DNA of 64,000 bases from Salinimonas iocasae (GCF_006228385.1 NZ_CP039852.1:1116001-1180000); one strand, 5' to 3'. Positions 37,297 through 47,529 are shown, counted from the first letter of the stretch. Notes: a model not told the origin generated them from the sequence alone. Program-made: numbers and translations.

Positions 37297-38322
37297 ATGA
37301 ATAAAAACAAACTGACCTTAAAAGGCGTCGCCGATATTATCGGCGTCTCCACTGCGACGATTTCAAACGCATTCAATCGCCCTGACCAGCTTTCTGCTAA
37401 GAAGCGTGAAGAGATCCTCACTAAATGCAAGAAAATTGGTTACCACGGCCCTAATAAAGCGGCTCAGATCTTACGCAAGGGACAGTCTGGCATCGTTGCA
37501 CTGATTCTGGCTGATAATATTGAGTATATGGTCAGTGACCCGGTTGCCAGCACGTTTATCAAAGGCGTTTCGCGAGTCCTGCAGAAAAATAATAAGCACT
37601 TACTGCTATTTAGCGGAAACGAAGGCAGCATCCGGGATGTCAGTGACTTTGTAGATGGCTTTATTTGTTATGGTGCACCGCAAAACGCAGCCCTGGCGCA
37701 AGAGCTTAAAAGTGCCGTAAAACCTGTGGTCACCGTAGACTTTAATATCGAAGGGTTGCCATCGGTTAATATTGATAATGAGCAGGCAGCTTACGATATT
37801 GCCACAACCGCGCTAGGTGATGATGAGCGGGTGGCGATACTCGGCCTGAAGTTGATTAATTCCCCAACCACATGCCGCATTTATGACAGCCCCTTATTCG
37901 GCGCAGAGTCATCCATCGCTCAGCGCCGATTGCAGGGGTACCTAAAAGCGATAGAAAAAACAGGAAACCATATTTCAAATGACTGGATATGGCATATTCC
38001 TGAAAGCCAGGGGGCTTACGCGAGGCAGGCTGCTAATGAGGTGCTCAACTGTGAACCCCGGCCCACAACTATTCTGTGCATGAGCGATATCATCGCCCTG
38101 GAGCTGTTACAGTGTGCGCTGGCTAAGGGTATTGATGTTCCCGGTTCGCTTAAAATTACTGGCTTTGACGGGATTGACGAAGCAGCGCGCACGCGTCCAA
38201 ATCTCGCTACTGTATGTCAGTCGAGCATCGCAAAAGGCGAACTCGCTGCGACCAAGTTGTTGGAGAGCGCAATCGATAACACAGTCATGCCTTACGACAT
38301 TATTGGCGGCGAAACGGTTTAG
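37297..38322 (+). CDS. LacI-family transcriptional regulator
   Basis: This 341-residue regulator has an N-terminal LacI helix-turn-helix (LKGVADIIGVSTATISNAFNRP) and hinge helix (ending near AAQILRKGQSG), then a periplasmic-binding-protein-like effector domain (about 65-340). The hinge lacks the usual Leu-Ala pair at its end, but the fold is clear. No sugar-catabolic gene adjoins it, so its regulon is elsewhere or limited to itself. A CG-centred palindrome lies upstream. Confidence 0.9.
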   Translation: MNKNKLTLKGVADIIGVSTATISNAFNRPDQLSAKKREEILTKCKKIGYHGPNKAAQILRKGQSGIVALILADNIEYMVSDPVASTFIKGVSRVLQKNNKHLLLFSGNEGSIRDVSDFVDGFICYGAPQNAALAQELKSAVKPVVTVDFNIEGLPSVNIDNEQAAYDIATTALGDDERVAILGLKLINSPTTCRIYDSPLFGAESSIAQRRLQGYLKAIEKTGNHISNDWIWHIPESQGAYARQAANEVLNCEPRPTTILCMSDIIALELLQCALAKGIDVPGSLKITGFDGIDEAARTRPNLATVCQSSIAKGELAATKLLESAIDNTVMPYDIIGGETV

Positions 38323-38590
38323 CCTGCCGCATAGAACAGACCAAACCGATAGTGGTTGTTAGCTCAGCGTTTCGCATCTGCATACCTGATCGCCGTAGTA
38401 GTTATCCTGATAATTGCACACTACCTGTAAGGGCTGAGCGACAACGGCGGCTTGAGGTGAGCTGAAAAGTTTTTTTAATAGTTGCATAGCGTGTATCCAA
38501 TGTTTGATCTAAACGATGAATAAAGGATGCACGCAAAATTGGTTTGAGTAAAAAGATTAAAACCTATTAACCTAATAGTAATTTTAGAAT

Positions 38591-39337
38591 CTAGCTCATG
38601 CGGGATAAAACAGATAAAGGGGCGACACGAAGAAAATAACGCACAAATGCCCATGGCCATACGGGAACATACGCATTGGCTGGCTCTTTGTTGATTGCTT
38701 TAACCAGCGCTTTACAGCCGGTTTCGGTATCCACGATAAACGGAACATTCTTCACTTTCTCATTAATTGCAGAACGGATAAAGCCGGGATGCACTGTTGT
38801 TACCTTAATTGGCGTGTTCATAACATCAACCCGTATCCCTTCAGACAAGGATGAAAGTGCTGCTTTGGTCGCAGCATAGACAGTCAGGGCTCGTCTGAAA
38901 CCGCGAATACCACTTACCGATGACACCGTGACCAAATGTCCATGATTCTGCTCACGAAAAATCTCCATCGCTGCTTCACACTGCGCCAAAGCAGAAACAA
39001 AGTTTGTCGTGGCGGTTTCTTTATTCGCCTTGAAGTGGCCGGTGCCGATAGATGCCCCTTTACCCATCCCAGCATTAACGATGATTCTGTCAAGCTTGCC
39101 AAGCTCTTTGGCAAAGCCGTGAAAAACATCGAATACAGCGTCATGATCGTTCACATCCAGTGTCTGAACACGTACCTTCAGGCTTCGGTTTATGGAAAGG
39201 CATTCATTGCGTAATGAATCGAGGTGCTCTTTACGGCGGGCACATAGCGCAAGATTGTGACCTTTTCGGGCAAATTCAATAGCCATACCCCGGCCAAGCC
39301 CGGAACTGGCGCCGGTTATTAAGATGTTACGTCTCAT
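38591..39337 (-). CDS. Short-chain dehydrogenase/reductase (SDR)
   Basis: This 248-residue classical SDR has the cofactor motif GASSGLGRG (residues about 8-16), IVNAGMG, catalytic Ser in TVSSVSGIRG and YAATK. The early Arg-rich loop (CARRKEH) suggests NADP(H). The substrate is unknown. It starts three bases after the stop of tdk on the same strand, so they are probably co-transcribed, though no functional link is evident. Confidence 0.88.
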   Translation of the reverse strand: MRRNILITGASSGLGRGMAIEFARKGHNLALCARRKEHLDSLRNECLSINRSLKVRVQTLDVNDHDAVFDVFHGFAKELGKLDRIIVNAGMGKGASIGTGHFKANKETATTNFVSALAQCEAAMEIFREQNHGHLVTVSSVSGIRGFRRALTVYAATKAALSSLSEGIRVDVMNTPIKVTTVHPGFIRSAINEKVKNVPFIVDTETGCKALVKAINKEPANAYVPVWPWAFVRYFLRVAPLSVLSRMS

Positions 39338-39340
39338 TGA

Positions 39341-39925
39341 TTACGGTTTATCCCAGACGAGTTGTTTGAAGTGCTTACGGCACATCGACTCGTACCGATC
39401 GTTTCCGCCTATCTGCACCTGGTCGCCACACGTCACGGCGTGACCGTTATCGTCCAGACGAACCACAAAGCTGGCTTTACGCCCGCAATGACATACTGTT
39501 TTAAGCTCAGCGAGTTTATCGGCCCAGGCAAGAAGATAGTGACTGCCCTGAAACGTTTCACCCAGAAAGTCTGTGCGAAGACCATACGCCAGTACCGGAA
39601 TATTTAACTCATCCACGACCTCAACCAGCTGGCGAACCTGATCCCGGGTGAGAAACTGCGCTTCATCTATAAATACACAGTCCAGCTTCTGCTCTGCAGA
39701 CTGCGCTTTAACGTTATCGAACAGGTTATCGGTATCGGTGAACAACAATGCGTCAGCCTGCAAACCAATTCGGGAGGCAACTTTGCCAACCCCGTACCGA
39801 TCATCCAGCGCTGCGGTAAATATAATTGTGTGCATGCCGCGCTCTTTGTAATTGTAAGCTGATTGCAAAAGCGCGGTAGATTTCCCAGCGTTCATTGCCG
39901 AATAGTAAAAGTAAAGCTGTGCCAT
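39341..39925 (-). CDS. tdk: Thymidine kinase
   Basis: This 194-residue class II thymidine kinase phosphorylates thymidine for dTMP salvage. The P-loop MNAGKST is at 11-17, the Walker B-like motif FIDEAQFL and lasso/zinc cysteines (CHCG and CRKHF) are present. I chose the ATG giving [16 protein letters not shown], the standard family start; an upstream frame to 39976 adds 17 unlikely residues. No strong ribosome-binding site is seen. Confidence 0.95.
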   Translation of the reverse strand: MAQLYFYYSAMNAGKSTALLQSAYNYKERGMHTIIFTAALDDRYGVGKVASRIGLQADALLFTDTDNLFDNVKAQSAEQKLDCVFIDEAQFLTRDQVRQLVEVVDELNIPVLAYGLRTDFLGETFQGSHYLLAWADKLAELKTVCHCGRKASFVVRLDDNGHAVTCGDQVQIGGNDRYESMCRKHFKQLVWDKP

Positions 39926-40071
39926 AGTCGTATCGTTATTATTATTTAAGAAGGCAGGGCAGGGGGGAATTCGCATACCCTGATAAACAGCTGGTTATTG
40001 TAACCAACGGGAAACCAGATGTGTAAAAAATCTGCGTAGCCTGGATGCAGGTTTCCAGTTGACGCACAAAT

Positions 40072-40100
40072 AAAAACAGGAGCCGCTGGCTCCTGTTTTT
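40072..40100 (-). terminator. Rho-independent terminator after fadE
   Basis: A 13-bp perfect stem, AAAAACAGGAGCC (40072-40084) with its complement (40088-40100), has a 3-base loop. T-runs occur on both strands; it is well placed to end the leftward fadE transcript. Confidence 0.88.
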
Positions 40101-40125
40101 ATTTTATATTTACTGAAGGCTTATA

Positions 40126-42390
40126 TTAAGCGGCTTCAGTTTTACCGCTATCAGGCTCTGGTGTGACATCCGGCATAGTTTCTTCCGGTGACAGCAGCTC
40201 CAGGTCAAAGGTAAATTCATCAACCCGTACAGCCAGCTTACGCTTCTCATTATAATCGTGCAGCTGTTCAGCTTCAGAGGCATTAATCACACCTTTTTCC
40301 TGTAGCTTATTCAGTGCATTTTCAAATGATACAAACGGAACCACCGGTTCTTTGCGCAGTGCTTTTTGCACTTTGCTAAGCAAGTGGGCAACCGCATGCT
40401 TCGCTTTGAACGCCTGCTCGTTAATGTCATTCCCATCGCCAGGCAGCGCACGAACCAAGTGCGTAAGCTGTGCTTTCACACTGCTATCCTGCATAGACGC
40501 CGCGGCCAGCTCATTGACCAGTTTGTCTGAGATACCACTTACACTGTTGCTGTAGGTATTCGTCAGCACGCGCATCAGACCACGGGTAGGCGTATTCGGG
40601 AAGTTGTTGATAAAATCAACAATTGCCTGTTCCGCCTGCATCAGGCTCCACTGCATCGCATAGTCAAAGAACGGACGGGCTTGCTGACGGTCTTCAATGC
40701 GTTGCTCGTAAAAACGAACCGCAGCCATTGCACCGTACAGGTAGCTCATCACATCACCCAGGCGAGCAGAAAGCAATTCAGCTTTCTTCAGATCACCGCC
40801 TAGTACCGCCAGCGACAAATCAGCCAGAGGGGCAAGTTTCGCCGAGATGCTGTTCATACGCTTTTCGTATTTACGTACTTCAGGTAACGCTGATTTTGCA
40901 TTACGGGCAAAAGGCGCATAGCTTTGAGCAATACTGCGCAGCGAGTTTTTAACACTAAAGCTGATTGTTTTACGCAATACTTTATTAAACTCACCATCAG
41001 CACTGCTATCATCACTGTGGATGAGGTCAACCATCTCTTTTAGGTATGGGTGACAGCGCATCGCACCCTGACCAAAAATCATCAGGTTACGGGTAAGGAT
41101 GTTGGCACCTTCCACTGTAATAGCAATGGGTACTGCGCTGTAAGCGCCGGCCAATGTATTCTGAGGGCCACGCTGAATCGCTTTACCGGCCTGAATATCC
41201 ATCGCTGAGTTAAGCACATCACGGCCCAGCTCAGTCATGTGGTATTTGGCGATTGCAGTAACAACAGATGGCTTAAGCCCCATGCCCAGACCTTCAGTGG
41301 TCAGTACACGCATTGACTCCAGCAGGAATGTTTTACCGGCGATGTCTGCCATCTTGCCCTGAATACCTTCAAAGCGACCAATAGGTAATCCAAACTGTTC
41401 ACGAACATAGCTGTATTCTGCCGCACCTTTAAAAGATGCCTGCGCTGTTGCTACGCCCATAGCCGGAAGTGAAATGCCACGTCCCGCGCCCAGGCAGCTC
41501 ACCAGCATTTGCCAGCCGCGACCGATATTCTTTTGTCCACCGATGATGAATTCCATAGGAATGAACACATCTTTACCACGGGTTGTACCGTTGTAAAAAC
41601 GCTGGCCCATCGGATCATGACGATTACCCAGCTCTACACCAGGGTGTGTTTTTGGCAGCAGCGCACAGGTAATACCCAGCTCTTCTTTGCCACCCAGTAA
41701 ACCGTTTGGATCATATACTTTGAATGCCAGACCCAGCACCGTAGCAATTGGCGCAAGTGTGATATAGCGCTTATCCCAGGTTACTGATAAACCGACAACT
41801 TCTTCGCCGTTCCATTGACCTTTTGTCACGATTGCCGCATCTGGAATACCGCCGGCATCTGATCCCGCTTCAGGGCTGGTCAATGCAAAACACGGAATAT
41901 CCTGACCGACTGCCAGACGGGGTAACCAGTAGTCCTGTTGCTCTGTTGTGCCATAGTGCATCAACAATTCGCCCGGGCCTAATGAGTTAGGCACCATCAC
42001 GGTAACCGCGATCGCACCACTGCGCGCTGCAATGGTGGCAACAATTGTTGAGTTGGCATAAGGGCTGAACTCAAGACCACCAAATTTCTTTGGAATGATC
42101 ATTGAAAAGAAACGGTTCTTACCCAGAAAATCCAGAATTTCTTTAGGAATATGCGTGCTGTTAGCCAGCTCGAAATCATCAATCATGCCCAGTAGTTCTT
42201 GCACTGGGCCATCCATAAAGGCTTGCTCGTCAGCGCTTAATTGAGCTTTAGGAACAGCACGCAGTGCGTCCATATCAGGCTTCCCCTGGTAAATTGACGA
42301 CTCAATCCAAATGTCACCGGCATCCAGTGCTTCCTGCTCGGTAACAGAAATTGGAGGAAGGACTTTTTTCAGACTTTTTCTAATACTCAT
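40126..42390 (-). CDS. fadE: Acyl-CoA dehydrogenase, FadE type
   Basis: This 754-residue FAD enzyme carries out the first step of fatty acid beta-oxidation. The acyl-CoA dehydrogenase core is at about 80-470 (FALTSPEAGSDAGGIPD and the GRGISLPAMGVATAQ block), followed by the FadE-specific C-terminal domain of about 280 residues. E. coli FadE has about 814 residues with N-terminal membrane helices; here the N-terminus starts directly with a soluble segment, so the membrane part is missing. It appears to be a single-gene unit with a strong terminator. Confidence 0.93.
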   Translation of the reverse strand: MSIRKSLKKVLPPISVTEQEALDAGDIWIESSIYQGKPDMDALRAVPKAQLSADEQAFMDGPVQELLGMIDDFELANSTHIPKEILDFLGKNRFFSMIIPKKFGGLEFSPYANSTIVATIAARSGAIAVTVMVPNSLGPGELLMHYGTTEQQDYWLPRLAVGQDIPCFALTSPEAGSDAGGIPDAAIVTKGQWNGEEVVGLSVTWDKRYITLAPIATVLGLAFKVYDPNGLLGGKEELGITCALLPKTHPGVELGNRHDPMGQRFYNGTTRGKDVFIPMEFIIGGQKNIGRGWQMLVSCLGAGRGISLPAMGVATAQASFKGAAEYSYVREQFGLPIGRFEGIQGKMADIAGKTFLLESMRVLTTEGLGMGLKPSVVTAIAKYHMTELGRDVLNSAMDIQAGKAIQRGPQNTLAGAYSAVPIAITVEGANILTRNLMIFGQGAMRCHPYLKEMVDLIHSDDSSADGEFNKVLRKTISFSVKNSLRSIAQSYAPFARNAKSALPEVRKYEKRMNSISAKLAPLADLSLAVLGGDLKKAELLSARLGDVMSYLYGAMAAVRFYEQRIEDRQQARPFFDYAMQWSLMQAEQAIVDFINNFPNTPTRGLMRVLTNTYSNSVSGISDKLVNELAAASMQDSSVKAQLTHLVRALPGDGNDINEQAFKAKHAVAHLLSKVQKALRKEPVVPFVSFENALNKLQEKGVINASEAEQLHDYNEKRKLAVRVDEFTFDLELLSPEETMPDVTPEPDSGKTEAA

Positions 42391-42649
42391 AATAACTCAT
42401 CCGCTCATCTGACCAGTTGTTTAAGTGAAGTGTACATCAAAATCTGGAAAGATCAAATGAGGGTAAGAAAAATGTTAATTGTCTGACGAAAATTTAACGT
42501 TGATACCTGCAGTGACGGGCGCGGCACTGTCAGTCCATCATCTATCTGCATACCTATGAATAGGAATAAAAACCGCTTGGTGGCTTATACTTGAGGATAA
42601 TTCTCGCTACACTGTGGCCTGTTATTTATCTTTAAGGATTCGCCTGTTC

Positions 42650-44974
42650 ATGCAAAAACTGCCCGGATGGATGAAGTGGTGCCTTCACTCTCCAAAACTC
42701 GCGATATTACTTTTTATCTTCCTTTGTGCTGCCACCGGATGGGGCGCGCAGAATCTTTATTTTCGAGGCGATTACAAGGTTTTCTTCGAGCCTGATAATC
42801 CGCAGCGCAAAGCGTTTGAGGATATGCAGAACATTTTCAATAAAAGTGAAAATGTCTCGTTTCTCATCGTGCCGAAAGAAGACACAGTTTATCGGTCTGA
42901 AACCTTTGAGCTGATTTATCAGCTTACGGAAGACGCCTGGCAGCTGCCGCTCTCTACGCGGGTAGAATCAATATCCAATTACCAGCACACTTACGCAGAA
43001 CAGGACGACCTGGTGGTTACTGATCTGATTCGACAGGGGCAGTACGACAGCGACCACGTCAGCTGGGTAAAAAATGTGGTTCAGGAGGTCCCCGAAATTG
43101 ATGGCAGGCTGGTGTCAGATGGCGGCGATGTCGCAGTGGTTAATGCCACTATCCAGCTTCCTGATGGAGACCAGACCAAAGAAGTTATCGAAATTGCAGA
43201 TTACGCCCGCGAGCTGCAAAACAAATATGAGCAGGCATTTCCTCAGCATGATATCTACCTTACGGGTATGGTTATCATGAATGATGCGTTTGCGGTGGCC
43301 GCACAAAATGACGCGCAGACATTAATACCGCTGATGTTTGTTGTCATCACGGTCATGATAGCGCTACTTACCCGATCCATCGTTTCTGCCCTGGCGACCT
43401 TGCTAATTGTCGGCTCCTGTATTGTGGTAACAATGGGCCTTGCGGGCTGGGCCGGAATATTTTTAAGCACCGCCACGGTCAATGTACCCACCATGGTTAT
43501 GACTCTGGCCGTTGCGGACTGTATTCACGTTATCGTCAGCTTCAGACAATTCGCCCGGCAGGGCATGGCTAAACATGAAGCGCTGGCAGAAAGCCTGAAA
43601 GTGAATACCAAACCGGTCTTCATCACTAGTGCGACAACGGCCATCGGCTTTTTAATGCTCAACTTCTCGGCTGTCCCTATTCTTTCTGACTTGGGCAACA
43701 TGACCGCAGTAGGCGTTATGTTCGCTTGTCTGTTCTCGTTAACCGTACTGCCCGCAATACTGAATCTGGTCCCGCTACGGGTAGCGTCAACACAGTCACA
43801 AAGTCATTCCCGGTATGTACAGGCGAGTGAGTGGATATGTCAGCATCATCGTCGCGTGTTACCAATATCGGTATTTGTTGTAGTAGTGGCGCTGGTCTTT
43901 TCTACAAACAATGTACTTAATGATATAGCTGTAAAATATTTTGATGATTCGAGTACGTTCAGACAGGCAGTGAATGTACAGGAAGAGACAATGGGCGGAA
44001 TGTCGAACATCGACTTTGTCATCTACACCGATGAAGAGTACGGCGTGACTGATCCAAATGTGTTGCAAAAAGTAGACGCGTTTTCAACATGGCTGGGTGA
44101 ACAGCCTGAGGTCAATCATGTGACCAGCTTCAGTGATACCATGAAGCGCCTGAACATGAATATGAACAACGATGACCCTGCCGCCTATCGATTACCACAA
44201 ACGCAGGAAGAAGCATCGCAATACTTATTGCTTTACGAAATGTCGTTGCCTTATGGCCTTGATTTAAATAATCAAATCGATATAAACAAATCTGCTGTAA
44301 GGGTTATCGCCGTATTAGATAATCTTGGTAGTAACGAATTTACCGAGTTTGAGCGTCGCGCTAAAAGCTATTTTGGTGATTTGGCACCAAATTTGCGAGT
44401 TGAAGCGGCTAGCCCGCCGCTTATGTTTGCACATATCGGTGCACGCAATATGAAAAGTATGGTGTGGGGAACCTTGCTGGCACTGGTGCTTATCTCCGGC
44501 CTTATCTTTATTGCGTTACGCTCATGGCGGCTGGGGCTGGTTAGTTTAATGACAAATCTGATCCCGGCCGGTATTGGGTTCGGCGTGTGGGGCATGGTTT
44601 CCGGTCAAATCAACATGGCATTATCAGTAGTGCTGAGCATGACCATGGGGATAATTGTGGATGATACGGTTCACTTTTTATCTAAATATCAGATTGCACG
44701 GGACAAAGGCCAGAGTGTTCGCGATGCGATTGGATACACATTTGCAACGGTTGGCCAGGCGTTGGTGACTACCACACTGGTACTGGCCGCAGGATTTGGA
44801 ATATTGATGCTATCCAGTTTCAGACTTAACTCTGATATGGGTACGCTTACGGTAATTATAATTGTCGCCGCATTGCTGGTGGATCTGTTGTTCCTTCCGG
44901 CATTTCTGATGTGGTTAGATCGCGAAAAAAAGCAGTCCAGAGGTGAGCAAGATGCAATATCTGAAACGAATTAA
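42650..44974 (+). CDS. MMPL/RND family exporter
   Basis: This 774-residue inner-membrane transporter has two repeats, each with one helix, a large periplasmic loop and a five-helix bundle (12 helices in total). Family acidic motifs in the bundles are visible: VADCIHVIVSF in the first half and IIVDDTVHFLSKYQ in the second. It resembles HpnN-like lipid transporters more than drug pumps, and no periplasmic adaptor gene is present. I chose ATG 42650, in front of which AAGGA lies about 13 bases upstream; a GTG at 42614 is an alternative. The next gene overlaps its end by 23 bases, and the set forms an operon. Confidence 0.9.
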   Translation: MQKLPGWMKWCLHSPKLAILLFIFLCAATGWGAQNLYFRGDYKVFFEPDNPQRKAFEDMQNIFNKSENVSFLIVPKEDTVYRSETFELIYQLTEDAWQLPLSTRVESISNYQHTYAEQDDLVVTDLIRQGQYDSDHVSWVKNVVQEVPEIDGRLVSDGGDVAVVNATIQLPDGDQTKEVIEIADYARELQNKYEQAFPQHDIYLTGMVIMNDAFAVAAQNDAQTLIPLMFVVITVMIALLTRSIVSALATLLIVGSCIVVTMGLAGWAGIFLSTATVNVPTMVMTLAVADCIHVIVSFRQFARQGMAKHEALAESLKVNTKPVFITSATTAIGFLMLNFSAVPILSDLGNMTAVGVMFACLFSLTVLPAILNLVPLRVASTQSQSHSRYVQASEWICQHHRRVLPISVFVVVVALVFSTNNVLNDIAVKYFDDSSTFRQAVNVQEETMGGMSNIDFVIYTDEEYGVTDPNVLQKVDAFSTWLGEQPEVNHVTSFSDTMKRLNMNMNNDDPAAYRLPQTQEEASQYLLLYEMSLPYGLDLNNQIDINKSAVRVIAVLDNLGSNEFTEFERRAKSYFGDLAPNLRVEAASPPLMFAHIGARNMKSMVWGTLLALVLISGLIFIALRSWRLGLVSLMTNLIPAGIGFGVWGMVSGQINMALSVVLSMTMGIIVDDTVHFLSKYQIARDKGQSVRDAIGYTFATVGQALVTTTLVLAAGFGILMLSSFRLNSDMGTLTVIIIVAALLVDLLFLPAFLMWLDREKKQSRGEQDAISETN

Positions 44975-45758
44975 TTCCTGGTTTTTATTGGTAGCCGTGG
45001 CGCTGGCGATGCCGGCTTTTGCTGATGAAAAGTCAGAAAAGCAGGGTTTGAAAATTGCCAAAGAACGTAAAGACCGGGATCGCGGCTGGCAGAACAGTGT
45101 GGCCGAAATTACCATGATTCTGCGCAATGCCAGTGGTCAGGAAGCGACCCGGGAAATGCGGGTCGATACCCTTGAAATGGAAGAGGACGGTGACAAAGCC
45201 CTGACGGTATTTGACTCGCCTCGCGATGTAAGTGGCACGGCTTTTTTAAGTTTCTCTCATGCTATGGAGCCTGATGAGCAGTGGATTTATCTGCCAGCGA
45301 TAAAACGTGTTAAACGCATTGCTTCCAGAAATAAATCCGGACCTTTCATGAGCAGTGAGTTTGCCTTTGAAGATATGACGTCGTTTGAAGTCGAAAAGTT
45401 TAAGTACGACTTTTTGCGCGAAGATACTTATCAGGGCGATAAGGTTTTTGTTATCGAGCAAATCCCTCAGGATGAATTTTCAGGCTATTCAAAACAAATA
45501 GTATGGATTGATCAGAAACACTATCGTGTGCGCAAGGTCGACTTTTTTGATAAGAAAGGGGATGAGCTTAAAACCCTGGAGTTTGAAGAATATGAAAGTT
45601 ACGAAGTCGATGGCACCACCTTCTGGCGTCCACAGCGAAGCTACATGTATAATCATCAGACCGGAAAATCGACTGAACTGGTTACAGAAAACCTGAAGTT
45701 CAAACAGGATCTTGATGAATCCGACTTTGACAAAAACAGTTTGCGCAGAGCACGTTAA
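44952..45758 (+). CDS. Outer-membrane lipoprotein-sorting-like protein (LolA-like fold)
   Basis: This 268-residue exported protein has a signal peptide (ending near PAFADE) and one LolA/LolB-like beta-sheet domain, with motifs typical of proteins encoded beside MMPL transporters: DEQWIYLPAIKRVKRIAS and FMSSEFAFEDMTSFE. It probably shuttles a lipid or lipidated substrate across the periplasm from the transporter encoded just upstream. ATG 44952 has AGGTGAG in front; a GTG three codons earlier is possible. Its start overlaps the exporter gene and its stop is four bases before the barrel gene. Confidence 0.88.
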   Translation: MQYLKRINSWFLLVAVALAMPAFADEKSEKQGLKIAKERKDRDRGWQNSVAEITMILRNASGQEATREMRVDTLEMEEDGDKALTVFDSPRDVSGTAFLSFSHAMEPDEQWIYLPAIKRVKRIASRNKSGPFMSSEFAFEDMTSFEVEKFKYDFLREDTYQGDKVFVIEQIPQDEFSGYSKQIVWIDQKHYRVRKVDFFDKKGDELKTLEFEEYESYEVDGTTFWRPQRSYMYNHQTGKSTELVTENLKFKQDLDESDFDKNSLRRAR

Positions 45759-45762
45759 TCGT

Positions 45763-46959
45763 ATGATTAAACCAAAACTTACCGTAATGGCAGCGCTGGT
45801 CGCTGCCTCTTTTTCATCACAGGCAGAGGTTGAGCTTGGTGGTAGCACGTCATTTGAAGGGCGCTACTTTCTGCAGGACGCCGCTTATCCTGGTCAACCC
45901 CGGACCCAGGCTTCTATTGCTATTGAGCCAGAAGCTTATACCGAGTGGAATGATGGACAGGACAGCCTGCTTTTCAAACCCTTTGCGCGGCTTGATAATC
46001 AGGATGATGAAAGAACCCATTGGGATGTAAGAGAGCTTCAGTGGCTGCATGTTGCCGATGAGTGGGAAACCCGGGTAGGGATTGGTAAGGTATTCTGGGG
46101 GCAAACCGAGTCGTTGCATCTGGTAGATATCATTAACCAGACAGACATGGTTGAGCAGGTTGACGGTGAAGATAAGCTTGGTCAGCCGATGGTTAATTTT
46201 ACAACCTATGGTGACTGGGGCACGGCATCAGCTTATATCCTGCCATACTTTCGTGAGCGTACCTTTCCCGGTGTAGACGGCCGGCTTAGACCACCACTGC
46301 CGATAGTGTCAGATCGCGCGCAGTATGAGTCTGATGCCGAGCAGAACCATATTGATTTTGCTTTGCGTTACCAAAACAGTTTTGGTGATTACGAAGTTGG
46401 CTTATCTTATTTTAACGGAACCACCCGTGAACCTGAATTAAGCGTTGCGCAGGAAGAAATTACCGACCCGTATATTTTTCCCTATTATGCACAAATTCAA
46501 CAGTTCGGCCTTGATATGCTAAAGGTTCAGGGCTCCTGGCTGCTGAAGTTCGAGGGTATTTACCGGGAAGGCCAGAGTGAAGATTTTCTGGCTGCGGTAG
46601 CCGGTTTTGAGCGCACCGCTGTGGGCGTGCTGGGCACTACGCACGATCTTGGTTTTCTGATGGAATACCAATACGATGAGCGTGAAAATAACTTTTTCGC
46701 TACCGGTCAGAATGACCTCATGGCAGGGGTTCGCTGGTCGTTCAATGATATTGACGGTACCGAAGTGCTTGCCGGGTTTGTTCAGGACTTGGATGAGTCT
46801 GCTACCTACAATGCGTTCGTTGAAGCATCCAGCCGGATTACCGATAACTGGCGCTGGAAAGTGGATGCGTATCTTTTCTCTTCTGACGATGAGACCGACA
46901 CTTTCTATTATATGCGCCGTGATGACCACCTTCAGGTCACACTTGAATATTTCTTCTAA
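45763..46959 (+). CDS. Outer-membrane beta-barrel protein (DUF1302-like/porin-like)
   Basis: This 398-residue protein has a signal peptide (ending near SSQAEVE) and alternating amphipathic strands rich in Tyr, Phe, Asp and Glu, and ends in Phe (QVTLEYFF), the mark of a barrel inserted by the BAM complex. Barrels of this type accompany the MMPL plus LolA-like pair in many proteobacteria. It may form the outer-membrane end of the same lipid or hydrophobic-compound route. The start is set by the signal peptide, four bases after the previous stop. Confidence 0.82.
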   Translation: MIKPKLTVMAALVAASFSSQAEVELGGSTSFEGRYFLQDAAYPGQPRTQASIAIEPEAYTEWNDGQDSLLFKPFARLDNQDDERTHWDVRELQWLHVADEWETRVGIGKVFWGQTESLHLVDIINQTDMVEQVDGEDKLGQPMVNFTTYGDWGTASAYILPYFRERTFPGVDGRLRPPLPIVSDRAQYESDAEQNHIDFALRYQNSFGDYEVGLSYFNGTTREPELSVAQEEITDPYIFPYYAQIQQFGLDMLKVQGSWLLKFEGIYREGQSEDFLAAVAGFERTAVGVLGTTHDLGFLMEYQYDERENNFFATGQNDLMAGVRWSFNDIDGTEVLAGFVQDLDESATYNAFVEASSRITDNWRWKVDAYLFSSDDETDTFYYMRRDDHLQVTLEYFF

Positions 46960-46986
46960 CTCTTAAAAATCAGCGGTAACAGCGTC

Positions 46987-47529
46987 ATGAGAATAAAATG
47001 GATGGCTGCGCTTTTGGCATTGTTAAGTGTCAGCGCACAGGCTACGGAAAAACTATACGGTGTCATCGGAGCGGGTTACACCGATGCCGATTTTGAGAAT
47101 GCTGAAGCGAGCAGTGAAAACCTGAATTTGGCGCTGGGGCATGAGTTTGCGCCAAAGTGGTATTTTGAAGCTGGCTACAAGCGCTTATTCGATGAAGAAA
47201 CCGACCAGGCCGATATGAAAGCGGACGCACTATATCTGGCGGTTCTGGGGAAAGCTGGCGGGCGCAAGGGTGAACTGTTTTATAAACTCGGGGTAATGCG
47301 TGCTGATGTCAGTGGCTTCCGAACAACAGAAACAACCTGTAATGGCGCTGCCAAGCAGGCCGGTCAGTGTACTTTCGATGAAGGTGTATTTGCTGGCATG
47401 GCAGGACTGGGTTTCGATTTTCACGTCGGTCTTAACAGCATGATTCGCCTTGAATATGAATATATTTACGGTGAGGACGACCTGACAGCGAATTTGTTCA
47501 ACGTAGCGTACAGATACAACTTTAACTAG
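46987..47529 (+). CDS. Small outer-membrane beta-barrel protein (OmpA/OmpW-like fold)
   Basis: This 180-residue exported protein has a signal peptide (ending near SAQATE) and about eight amphipathic strands, and ends with the pattern FNVAYRYNFN. One Cys pair (TTCNGAAKQAGQCTF) may form a disulfide loop. It belongs to the general outer-membrane barrel class; a specific role cannot be read. It lies 27 bases after the larger barrel gene and is probably the last member of the exporter operon. Confidence 0.78.
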   Translation: MRIKWMAALLALLSVSAQATEKLYGVIGAGYTDADFENAEASSENLNLALGHEFAPKWYFEAGYKRLFDEETDQADMKADALYLAVLGKAGGRKGELFYKLGVMRADVSGFRTTETTCNGAAKQAGQCTFDEGVFAGMAGLGFDFHVGLNSMIRLEYEYIYGEDDLTANLFNVAYRYNFN

